A stretch of DNA of 8,142 bases from an uncultured Clostridium sp. (GTDB taxonomy: Bacteria; Bacillota; Clostridia; TANB77; CAG-508). A program made the translations under genes and the position numbers. This document shows, one piece after another, positions 1 through 5,919 of this stretch (its first letter is position 1; every line of letters begins with the position of its first letter). The DNA lies in contig CAMCHB010000047.1 of the NCBI GenBank assembly GCA_945874585.1, positions 1 through 8,142 on the forward strand, given 5' to 3'. The notes beneath the pieces are model-generated. The model was not told the DNA's origin. It was given only the letters and a program-made list of their open reading frames with translations, and made no database searches.

Positions 1-46
1 TACACACTGCATATCGTCGGCAGCGTCAGATGTGTATAAGAGACAG
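1..46 (+). other. Illumina Nextera adapter contamination (P5 tail, i5 index, Tn5 mosaic end)
   Basis: These bases are artificial. Positions 1-5 (TACAC) are the tail of the P5 flow-cell oligo, 6-13 (ACTGCATA) fill the 8-base i5 index slot and match the Nextera index S506 as I recall it, 14-27 (TCGTCGGCAGCGTC) are the Nextera read-1 adapter, and 28-46 (AGATGTGTATAAGAGACAG) are the 19-bp Tn5 mosaic end. The parts occur in exactly the order and orientation of a Nextera library molecule, so the genomic insert begins at 47. This is untrimmed adapter assembled onto a contig end, not a natural transposon. Confidence 0.98.
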
Positions 47-89
47 GTTCGGTACAAATACTTTTTGTGATAAGACCATCAAAAGCCAT
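47..89 (-). CDS. rqcH: Rqc2/RqcH (NFACT) family protein, N-terminal fragment
   Basis: Only the first 14 codons are present before the adapter junction. They read MAFDGLITKSICTE from an ATG at 89-87, preceded by a strong ribosome binding site. The M-(A/S)-F-D-G-hydrophobic-x-T start followed by a charged helix is characteristic of NFACT-N domains (B. subtilis RqcH/YloA, streptococcal PavA/FbpA). RqcH binds the peptidyl-tRNA-obstructed 50S subunit and directs addition of C-terminal alanine tails to stalled chains; some relatives were first described as fibronectin-binding proteins. The gene lies 65 nt downstream of leuS on the same strand, with the leuS terminator between them and no clear promoter of its own in the gap. 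The truncation is due to the library fragment end, not to mutation. The identification rests on a very short N-terminus. Confidence 0.7.
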
Positions 90-94
90 AATTG

Positions 95-102
95 CCTCCT
101 TT
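95..102 (-). promoter_or_regulatory. Ribosome binding site of the truncated rqcH-like gene
   Basis: On the minus strand this reads AAAGGAGG, a near-perfect anti-16S match, 5 nt before the ATG at 89-87. It is the main reason to accept the 14-codon fragment as a real gene start. Confidence 0.85.
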
Positions 103-120
103 ATGTGAAATAAAGAGAAC

Positions 121-148
121 AAAAACCTCTCATGGAAAAGAGGCTTTT
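121..148 (-). terminator. Intrinsic terminator downstream of leuS
   Basis: On the minus strand, AAAAGCCTCT pairs with AGAGGTTTTT (10 pairs, one G-U) around an 8-nt loop, and the 3' arm runs into a T tract. It begins 6 nt after the leuS stop. The next gene on the same strand starts only about 30 nt beyond it, so it separates leuS from rqcH or lets a fraction of transcripts through. Confidence 0.8.
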
Positions 149-154
149 GTCACA

Positions 155-2578
155 TTATTTTGCTACAATATTATAAATCTTATTCTTTACATAAATTTCT
201 TTTACAATTGTTTTTCCTTCTAGTTTTCCTTCCATTGCTGTATGAACTTTATTTTTAACACTTGCTTCTTCTTCGTTTAGAGCAATGTTAATCGTAGCCT
301 TTAATTTTCCGTTGACTTGAATTGGTAGGACAATTTCATCAGCGATAGTTTTGGTTTCATCAAAACTTGGCCATGGCATATAGGCTAACATTTCTTTTCC
401 ACCTAAAACGGTTTGCCATAATTCTTCTGTCATATGTGGGGCAAAAGGATTTAACAATTGTAGGAATGTTGCAAATTCAGCACGGTTAACAGATTTTGCT
501 TTGTAGAATTCATTGACCATACTCATGAAAGTGGAAATACAGGTGTTGAATTTCATTTCTTCGATATCTTTGCTTACTTTTTTAATAGCACGATGCATCA
601 TTTGTTCAAACTTAGGAGAATAGTTATCTCCATCTACTAGGAAGCTTGTCAAATTCCAAACTCTGTCTAAGAATTTAGAGCATCCACGAATACTTTCCAT
701 AGACCAAGCAGCTGTTTGATCAAATGGTCCCATGAACATTTCATAAACACGGAAAGAGTCAGCACCAAATTCTTCGATGATATCATCTGGATTGATAACA
801 TTTCCTTTAGATTTTGACATTTTTTCACCATTGGTTCCCAAAATCATACCATGTGAAGTACGTTTTTGATATGGCTCTTTGGTTGGTACAACACCAATAT
901 CATATAAGAATTTATGCCAAAATCTTGAGTACAATAGGTGAAGGGTAGTGTGTTCCATACCACCATTGTACCAATCTACTGGTGACCAGTATTGCAATGC
1001 TTCAGGAGAAGCAAGAGCTTTGGTATTGTGAGGATCCATGTAACGAAGGTAATACCATGAAGAACCAGCCCATTGTGGCATAGTATCGGTTTCTCGACGA
1101 GCTGGACCATGACATTTAGGACAGGTTGTATGAATCCATTCTTCGTGTTTAGCAAGTGGAGATTCGCCATTTTCACTTGGTTCATAGTCTTCTACATCTG
1201 GTAATTTAAGTGGTAGTTCTTCTTCTGGAATTGGAACCCAACCACATTTTTCACAATAAACCATTGGGATTGGCTCACCCCAATAACGTTGTCTTGAGAA
1301 GACCCAATCACGTAATTTGTAATTGACTTTTCTTTCACCAATGTGATGTTCTTCTAAGTAATCAATTACCTTGGCAATGGCTTCTTTGACAGGTAAACCA
1401 TTTAAAAATCCAGAGTTTATCAAAATACCATTGGTAACATCCGTAAAGGCACTTTCTTGTACATCACAGGTGATGGCATCAGATTTGGCACGAATAACTT
1501 GTACAATTGGTAAATTGAATTTCTTAGCAAATTCATGGTCACGTGTATCATGAGCGGGAACGGCCATAATAGCACCTGTACCATAGGTAATCAAAACATA
1601 ATCTGAAATCCAAATTGGAATTTCTTGACCGGTTAGTGGGTTGATGGCTTTGATACCTTTGATTTCACAACCGGTTTTTTCTTTGTTTAATTCAGAACGT
1701 TCAAAATCAGATTTTAAGGCAGCTTGTTTACGATAAGCTTCGATTTCATCCATATTGGTAATGCGATCAGCTAATTTTTCAATCATGTGATGTTCTGGAG
1801 CTACAACCATATAAGTAGCACCAAATAGAGTATCTGGTCTTGTGGTATAAACAAGTAGATGTTCATCGGTACCAGCTATTTTGAATTGTACTTCTGCTCC
1901 TTCACTACGACCAATCCAGTTAATTTGTTGAGCTTTGATTTTATCTAGAAAATCAATATCTTTCAAATCGTCAATTAAACGTTGCGCGTATTTGGTAATA
2001 CGAAGCATCCATTGGCTTTTTTCTTTTTGTACAACAGGGCTACCACATCTTTCGCAAACACCATTGACAACTTCTTCGTTAGCAAGTCCTACTTTACAGC
2101 CGGTACAGAAGTTGATTGGCATAGTGGTTTTATAAGCTAGTCCATGTTTATAAAGTTGTAAGAAAATCCACTGTGTCCATTTATAATATTCTGGATCGGT
2201 TGTGTTGACTTCTCTTGACCAATCAAATGAAAAACCTAATGCTTTTAGTTGCTCTCTAAAATGAGCGATGTTTTTTTCTGTTGTAATTTTAGGATGTACA
2301 TGATTTTTAATAGCATAGTTTTCAGCTGGTAGACCAAAAGCATCAAAACCAATTGGAAATAGAACATTGTAACCTTGCATTCTACGCTTTCTAGCGATGA
2401 TGTCAAGTGCGGTGTAGCTTCGTGGGTGTCCAACATGAAGTCCTTGACCAGAAGGATATGGGAATTCAATTAAACCATACCATTTTTTTTGCTTTGTATT
2501 TGTTTTGGCATTAAATGTACCTTCTTGGTACCATTTATCTTGCCATTTTTTTTCGACTTTATGAAAATCATAAGACAT
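155..2578 (-). CDS. leuS: Leucine--tRNA ligase (LeuRS)
   Basis: Class Ia aminoacyl-tRNA synthetase that charges tRNA-Leu with leucine using ATP, in the cytoplasm. The protein is complete at 807 residues, the usual bacterial length. Visible landmarks in order are the HIGH signature as HVGH (48-51), Cys pairs of a zinc-knuckle-like insert (C158/C161 and C176/C179), and the CP1 editing domain. That domain carries TTRPDTLFG (245-253) and the AHDTRD segment with the editing-site Asp (D344). A second Cys set follows (C442/C445, C486/C489), then the catalytic KMSKS loop (586-590) and the anticodon-binding helical domain and C-terminal extension. Catalytic and editing motifs are intact, so it should be active and able to proofread. 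The start is supported by a GGAAAGGA ribosome binding site 8-9 nt upstream. It has its own promoter and is bounded by terminators on both sides, so it is probably mainly monocistronic. Confidence 0.98.
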   Translation of the reverse strand: MSYDFHKVEKKWQDKWYQEGTFNAKTNTKQKKWYGLIEFPYPSGQGLHVGHPRSYTALDIIARKRRMQGYNVLFPIGFDAFGLPAENYAIKNHVHPKITTEKNIAHFREQLKALGFSFDWSREVNTTDPEYYKWTQWIFLQLYKHGLAYKTTMPINFCTGCKVGLANEEVVNGVCERCGSPVVQKEKSQWMLRITKYAQRLIDDLKDIDFLDKIKAQQINWIGRSEGAEVQFKIAGTDEHLLVYTTRPDTLFGATYMVVAPEHHMIEKLADRITNMDEIEAYRKQAALKSDFERSELNKEKTGCEIKGIKAINPLTGQEIPIWISDYVLITYGTGAIMAVPAHDTRDHEFAKKFNLPIVQVIRAKSDAITCDVQESAFTDVTNGILINSGFLNGLPVKEAIAKVIDYLEEHHIGERKVNYKLRDWVFSRQRYWGEPIPMVYCEKCGWVPIPEEELPLKLPDVEDYEPSENGESPLAKHEEWIHTTCPKCHGPARRETDTMPQWAGSSWYYLRYMDPHNTKALASPEALQYWSPVDWYNGGMEHTTLHLLYSRFWHKFLYDIGVVPTKEPYQKRTSHGMILGTNGEKMSKSKGNVINPDDIIEEFGADSFRVYEMFMGPFDQTAAWSMESIRGCSKFLDRVWNLTSFLVDGDNYSPKFEQMMHRAIKKVSKDIEEMKFNTCISTFMSMVNEFYKAKSVNRAEFATFLQLLNPFAPHMTEELWQTVLGGKEMLAYMPWPSFDETKTIADEIVLPIQVNGKLKATINIALNEEEASVKNKVHTAMEGKLEGKTIVKEIYVKNKIYNIVAK

Positions 2579-2617
2579 ATTATCAAATCCTTTCCAAAGT
2601 ATTTTTAGAGTAGTAGG

Positions 2618-2641
2618 CTAGCCATTTGGGTAAAGGGCTAG
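2618..2641 (-). promoter_or_regulatory. Leader hairpin in the leuS 5' untranslated region
   Basis: A 6-bp inverted repeat, CTAGCC with GGCTAG and a 12-nt loop, lies between the leuS promoter and its ribosome binding site. It has no T tract, so it is not a terminator. The leader is only about 75-80 nt and has no T-box consensus, so leucine-tRNA sensing by a T-box is not supported. The hairpin could affect mRNA stability or initiation, or be incidental. Confidence 0.4.
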
Positions 2642-2657
2642 TTTAAATTTAGTTACT

Positions 2658-2668
2658 ATTATATTATA
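2658..2668 (-). promoter_or_regulatory. Promoter -10 region of leuS (two overlapping TATAAT boxes)
   Basis: On the minus strand the sequence TATAATATAAT contains two perfect -10 hexamers sharing one base (2668-2663 and 2663-2658), about 80-90 nt upstream of the leuS start. The expected -35 positions fall in a pyrimidine-rich tract with only weak resemblance to TTGACA. Because the upstream gene ends in a strong terminator, leuS needs a promoter in this gap. Confidence 0.6.
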
Positions 2669-2695
2669 CAATTCTGAAAAAGAAAAGAAAGAATG

Positions 2696-2743
2696 AAAAA
2701 AAAAACCGTAATTTTTATCCAATGGATAAGAATTACGGTTTTT
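2696..2743 (-). terminator. Very strong intrinsic terminator of the DUF4153 gene
   Basis: Positions 2701-2720 and 2724-2743 form a 20-pair stem (one G-U) closed by a 3-nt loop. On the minus strand it runs into an unbroken T tract (2705-2696). It begins 2 nt after the stop codon of the membrane protein gene. The arms begin and end in A5/T5 runs, so it could also stop transcription arriving on the plus strand, though no plus-strand gene ends here. Confidence 0.95.
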
Positions 2744-2745
2744 CA

Positions 2746-4359
2746 TTATTTTTCTAATAAATAACCAGAGAAGTTAAGTGAAATTGGTTGATTGTCTGCT
2801 TTATTATAAGATAAGTAAATAGATTTTAAAACCAATTTGTAAGAATCGTTTAATTGAATTTCGTGATGACTCTGAAAATCGAATTTTCCAGGGTGATTTG
2901 AAAGATCAATAATCTCATTCAAATAATCTTGCATATTAACAGTAGTTGTTTTTCCATCATCACAAGCAATTTTAAGCTGTTGCAAATTCATAAAAGAAAT
3001 ATCGTTGTAATAGTTTAAAGGATGCATGTAATGATAAGAAGAGACATCCACCGGAAAAGCACTTAATTGCTCTGTAATAGTACCAACTTTTGATGTAAAA
3101 GAAGTAGTATTCTTTTGGTAAGATTCAATTTGTTGTTTGTTGGTATCACTGATATTTCCTGGAATATAACGTCCTTTTGAATCGAGAGATTTTAAATACA
3201 TATAAGAACTATAGGCTTTGGCTTTTTGATTTTCCGTTAAATCAACAAATTGCTGATTGTCTGGAAGAGCCTTTTTTAGCTGTGCTGTTTGATCCCAGAT
3301 TGGTACTGTAAAATAGTTAAGAGGTGTAATAGTTAGAATTAGCACAAAAGCAGTTCCTGCCAAAAACAAACTAGCCATTTTGGTTTTCTTTTGATAAAAA
3401 TTGAAAAATAAAGCAATTGCTTGCAATAGGATAAAAGTCAAGCTAATGTAACGAACAGATGACAAGCCATAATCCTGGATACGTACAGTTACAGTATAGA
3501 TTTCAACCGCTAGTAAAGGAATTAAAGCATATTCCACGACTTTTGCTAAAATACCGAGTACACGTGGCTTTTTTTCGATGTCGTATACCATATTAGCCAG
3601 TGGGTAAGCCACAATAAAGATACCAACAACAATACGGTAAATTGCATTTTTCGGAACAGAATGTGTTACGAAAATTTTAATTAAATAAATGTAAACAATA
3701 GCAAGAGCTATTGAAACCAAAGGTAATCCAACATATAGGACAAGACTTTGGATAAAGGAACTGATTTTTTCACGAACATGAGAAACACTATACAAAAGAC
3801 CAGGTGCTAAATACAATCCTGCTAGTAAAAGTTGCATTTTCATGAAAAAGGTACCATATTGATTATCCATTAGTAAATTGGCAAAAATCATGTAAAGGAT
3901 ACTAAAACCTATGGCAAGGATGAGATATGAAATGCCAATGTTGAGTAAATTAGCAAAAGTATTGGTTAGATAACCTCCAAATCCTTTTTGACTGTTTTTT
4001 AAGCAGGCATAGAGAGTAAGCAAAACGGCAGAAAATCCATAAGCCATACAAAATCGTTCGATACCTTCTAAATCAATCTGGATACAGTATGCAAGAGTTG
4101 CTGATACAAGGGTTGTTATCACCATTGCCAGGTACTGAAAGCGTTTCTTTTCGGGGAAAAAACTTTCAGAAAAGATAATACCAAGTGTCCAAAGACCAAG
4201 AAAATTCAAGATTGGCACGCTGTTGGATAAGAATGTATTGGTAAAAAAAGTACTATAAATGGTAAAGAACAAAATAGCCAGTAGACTGAAAGGATAGCTT
4301 TTTAGAAATGTCTTAAATTGATCGGATACTTTGGAAAAGTATTTTTGAATAGGGTTCAT
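2746..4359 (-). CDS. DUF4153-type multi-pass membrane protein
   Basis: A 537-residue integral membrane protein of unknown biochemical role. About eleven hydrophobic segments are visible between residues 22 and 346 (roughly 22-40, 48-64, 75-93, 104-120, 132-162, 174-192, 203-231, 239-257, 270-293, 302-320 and 327-346). They are followed by a polar C-terminal domain of about 190 residues (350-537), probably soluble. The segment around 279-305, with the RIQDYGLSSVRY stretch, resembles the RxxxYGxTxxR core of DUF4153 proteins; that family assignment is from memory of the family. The ATG is preceded by AAAGGAGGT (4374-4366) 6 nt upstream, and a consensus promoter lies just beyond. It is a single-gene transcript ended by its own terminator. 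There is no signal peptide and no catalytic motif I recognise. Related DUF4173 proteins look similar and are the main alternative. Confidence 0.8.
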   Translation of the reverse strand: MNPIQKYFSKVSDQFKTFLKSYPFSLLAILFFTIYSTFFTNTFLSNSVPILNFLGLWTLGIIFSESFFPEKKRFQYLAMVITTLVSATLAYCIQIDLEGIERFCMAYGFSAVLLTLYACLKNSQKGFGGYLTNTFANLLNIGISYLILAIGFSILYMIFANLLMDNQYGTFFMKMQLLLAGLYLAPGLLYSVSHVREKISSFIQSLVLYVGLPLVSIALAIVYIYLIKIFVTHSVPKNAIYRIVVGIFIVAYPLANMVYDIEKKPRVLGILAKVVEYALIPLLAVEIYTVTVRIQDYGLSSVRYISLTFILLQAIALFFNFYQKKTKMASLFLAGTAFVLILTITPLNYFTVPIWDQTAQLKKALPDNQQFVDLTENQKAKAYSSYMYLKSLDSKGRYIPGNISDTNKQQIESYQKNTTSFTSKVGTITEQLSAFPVDVSSYHYMHPLNYYNDISFMNLQQLKIACDDGKTTTVNMQDYLNEIIDLSNHPGKFDFQSHHEIQLNDSYKLVLKSIYLSYNKADNQPISLNFSGYLLEK

Positions 4360-4407
4360 AAATAGACCTCCTTTAGAAATAAGTTAATATCTTATGTATT
4401 TTTTGCT

Positions 4408-4436
4408 ATTATATGGATAAATCAAGAAAATGTCAA
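4408..4436 (-). promoter_or_regulatory. Consensus sigma-A promoter of the DUF4153 gene
   Basis: On the minus strand TTGACA (4436-4431) and TATAAT (4413-4408) are both perfect and separated by exactly 17 nt. Transcription should start near 4401, giving a leader of about 40 nt with a strong ribosome binding site. A minus-strand promoter here also argues against the plus-strand ATG at 4413 being used, since that ATG overlaps this -10 box. Confidence 0.9.
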
Positions 4437-4475
4437 TTCATTTTGCAGCAGAACCATGATTTTAGCAGGCGAATA

Positions 4476-4484
4476 TGGTATAAT
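4476..4484 (+). promoter_or_regulatory. Extended -10 promoter of the radical SAM gene
   Basis: TGGTATAAT is a perfect -10 hexamer (4479-4484) with the TGn extension. No good -35 lies 16-18 nt upstream, which is tolerated at extended -10 promoters. The start site would be near 4491, leaving a leader of about 40 nt before the chosen ATG. It is divergent from the DUF4153 promoter, with the two -10 boxes about 65 bp apart. Confidence 0.7.
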
Positions 4485-4513
4485 AAATGCATGATTTATA
4501 ATCAATATGTCTT

Positions 4514-4521
4514 GGAAAGGA
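4514..4521 (+). promoter_or_regulatory. Ribosome binding site deciding the radical SAM start
   Basis: GGAAAGGA sits 8 nt before the ATG at 4530 and is too close to the ATG at 4521. The in-frame ATGs at 4413 and 4491 have no ribosome binding site, and 4413 lies upstream of the likely transcription start. Confidence 0.65.
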
Positions 4522-4529
4522 TGAAAGAG

Positions 4530-5426
4530 ATGGAAACCTGTAATTTATGCCCACATCATTGTGGCGTTAATCGCTCAAAAGGAGAGAAGGGCGTTTGTCA
4601 GTGTGGGAATCAAATCGAAATGGCTTTGGCTGATTTGCATTTTTATGAAGAACCCTGTATTAGCGGGAAAGAGGGCTCTGGTGCTATTTTTTTTAGCCAT
4701 TGCAATTTAAGATGTGTTTTCTGCCAAAACTATGAGATTAGTGCAGAAGGCTACGGAAAAAAAGTGACAATTGAAGAATTAGCAGATTGCATGCTGAATT
4801 TGCAAGAAAGAGGTGCCAATAATATCAATTTGGTAACACCAACACCATATGTTCATTTGATTCGAAAGGCAATTGATAAAGCAAAAAAGGAAGGATTACA
4901 TATCCCGATTATTTATAATTCCAGTGGGTATGAAACTGTTGAGACAATTGAACAATTGAAAGGTTACATTGATATTTATTTGCCTGATTTTAAATATGCA
5001 GATAATGTTTTGGCAAAAAAATATTCGCGTGCTACTCATTACGTGGAATATGCAACCAAAGCAATTTTAGCTATGTATCAGCAAGTTGGTATGCCAGTAT
5101 TAAATCAGAAAAAAAGGATGCAAAAAGGCTTGATGATTCGTCATTTGGTATTACCTAATCACACAGATAATTCCATACAGGTTTTACAATGGATTGCTCA
5201 TCATCTTGGTAAAAATGTCTTTATTAGTTTGATGGGACAGTATTTCCCAACTTACCAGGCGAAACAATATCCTGAATTAGCCAGAAAAATTACGCCAGAA
5301 GAATACGAAAAAGTAAAACAAGAAATGAAAAGACTAGGTTTCTGCCATGGCTATGTGCAAGAATTAGAAGAAAATGAAGCCAATTATGTTCCAAAATTCA
5401 AAGAAAAAGTTGGTAAAATTAGCTAG
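4530..5426 (+). CDS. PflX-like radical SAM protein (COG1313 type)
   Basis: A 298-residue radical SAM protein. The signature CNLRCVFC gives the CX3CX2C cluster-binding cysteines (C58, C62, C65), which should hold a [4Fe-4S] cluster that cleaves S-adenosylmethionine to start radical chemistry. An N-terminal Cys-rich segment (CNLCPHHC near 4-11, with further Cys at 23 and 25) and the EPCISGKEGSG segment before the signature are typical of the PflX family, which resembles pyruvate formate-lyase activating enzymes but has no settled substrate. No glycyl radical enzyme is encoded in this window, so no partner can be proposed. Longer in-frame starts exist at 4491 and 4413, but promoter and ribosome binding site positions favour 4530; 4491 remains possible. 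No intrinsic terminator follows, so transcription may run on towards the 6S RNA gene. Confidence 0.88.
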   Translation: METCNLCPHHCGVNRSKGEKGVCQCGNQIEMALADLHFYEEPCISGKEGSGAIFFSHCNLRCVFCQNYEISAEGYGKKVTIEELADCMLNLQERGANNINLVTPTPYVHLIRKAIDKAKKEGLHIPIIYNSSGYETVETIEQLKGYIDIYLPDFKYADNVLAKKYSRATHYVEYATKAILAMYQQVGMPVLNQKKRMQKGLMIRHLVLPNHTDNSIQVLQWIAHHLGKNVFISLMGQYFPTYQAKQYPELARKITPEEYEKVKQEMKRLGFCHGYVQELEENEANYVPKFKEKVGKIS

Positions 5427-5570
5427 CATAAATTTTGAAAAAAGTCTAATAATAAAAGTATCTGATAAATCAAATATAAACCATATAAAGTAAGATAAAA
5501 CAGGAAAATCGATTTTAAAGATAAAAGATGCACAAATTAGTGACTTGAGGAGTAAAATAGAATATGGTAA
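5427..5570 (+). other. AT-rich intergenic stretch, no gene seen
   Basis: Between the radical SAM stop and the 6S RNA promoter I find no ribosome binding site linked to an open frame and no terminator with a T tract. The only structure is a perfect 12-bp palindrome, AAAATCGATTTT at 5505-5516, which could be a protein-binding site or chance in AT-rich DNA. Confidence 0.6.
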
Positions 5571-5576
5571 TATAAT
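5571..5576 (+). promoter_or_regulatory. Promoter -10 box of the 6S RNA gene
   Basis: A perfect TATAAT lies so that transcription would begin around 5583, a few bases before the closing stem of the 6S RNA. The best -35-like hexamer, TTGAGG at 5545-5550, has a 20-nt spacer, longer than ideal, so the -35 assignment is uncertain. Confidence 0.6.
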
Positions 5577-5586
5577 TTTAACAAAT

Positions 5587-5786
5587 AAATCAATATTCCC
5601 TGCGTGGTGCGTGACACTTGATGGAAATTTTAGAACCAACAAGATTAAAACGGGAGTCTGACTTTATGTATGGCGTGTAGGCTTGAATTTATTTAAGAAA
5701 CCCAGGAGTATGTAAGAGGACACCCACCTGTGAAAACAGGTCCATAAAATTTCTTTACTTGACGGCTATGGCGGGGGTATTTTTTA
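5587..5786 (+). ncRNA. ssrS: 6S RNA
   Basis: 6S RNA binds the sigma-A RNA polymerase holoenzyme by mimicking an open promoter and lowers transcription in slow growth. The roughly 200-nt length fits. The fold can be read by eye. A closing stem pairs 5592-5603 with 5771-5782 (one bulge) and continues imperfectly to 5612/5762. A perfect 9-bp stem joins 5624-5632 (GAAATTTTA) to 5745-5753. A large asymmetric bubble follows, unpaired on the 5' side (about 5633-5651, containing AACCAAC) and holding a small hairpin on the 3' side (ACCTGT-GAAA-ACAGGT, 5726-5741). An apical arm starts with GGG(5652-5654)/CCC(5723-5725) and GTCT(5656-5659)/GGAC(5718-5721), and contains a hairpin at 5682-5697. This is the known 6S architecture, and the AACCAAC and CACCCACCTG segments resemble Bacillota 6S RNAs as I remember them. 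Ends are estimated to within about 5 nt. Confidence 0.85.
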
Positions 5787-5829
5787 TTATGGTAGAAAAA
5801 CTGAATTGTATTTTATATTTTATCAGATG

Positions 5830-5857
5830 ATAAACACCCAAGCGGTGTTTATTTTTT
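5830..5857 (+). terminator. Intrinsic terminator between 6S RNA and the dehydrogenase
   Basis: TAAACACC (5831-5838) pairs perfectly with GGTGTTTA (5844-5851) around the 5-nt loop CAAGC, extended by one A-T pair and followed by TTTTTT (5852-5857). It lies about 45 nt beyond the estimated 6S 3' end and would stop 6S or read-through transcripts before the dehydrogenase gene. Confidence 0.88.
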
Positions 5858-5906
5858 CTATATTCTTAATTTGCTTTGTGTCTGGAAAATGTGATAGGAT
5901 ACGATT

Positions 5907-5911
5907 AGGAG
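5907..5911 (+). promoter_or_regulatory. Ribosome binding site deciding the dehydrogenase start
   Basis: AGGAG lies 8 nt before the ATG at 5920. The in-frame ATG at 5806 has no ribosome binding site, and translation from it would run through the terminator hairpin at 5830-5857, so 5920 is the start. Confidence 0.8.
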
Positions 5912-5919
5912 ATGGTAAT

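Noticed and set aside
28..46. Tn5 mosaic end as a possible natural transposon boundary
   Set aside because: It is joined directly to Nextera adapter, index and P5 sequence, so it comes from library construction.
976..2469. Several short open frames (976-1185, 1371-1553, 1935-2135, 2245-2469) inside leuS
   Set aside because: All lie wholly within a clear, conserved synthetase gene in other frames and have no sequence features of their own.
4413..4529. 39-codon N-terminal extension of the radical SAM protein
   Set aside because: It has no ribosome binding site and begins inside the divergent promoter, upstream of the gene's own -10 box.
5364..5642. Minus-strand open frame of 92 codons across the radical SAM 3' end and the 6S RNA
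   Set aside because: It runs antisense through a structured RNA and a coding end in AT-rich DNA, with no supporting ribosome binding site and no recognisable product.
5427..5805. tmRNA, RNase P RNA, SRP RNA or a riboswitch in the gene-free stretch
   Set aside because: I see no tRNA-like CCA end or tag frame, no RNase P or SRP core motifs and no riboswitch core. The fold fits 6S RNA much better.
5806..5919. 38-codon hydrophobic N-terminal extension of the dehydrogenase, resembling a signal peptide
   Set aside because: It would be translated through the terminator hairpin at 5830-5857 and has no ribosome binding site. The ATG at 5920 has one and places the cofactor motif correctly.
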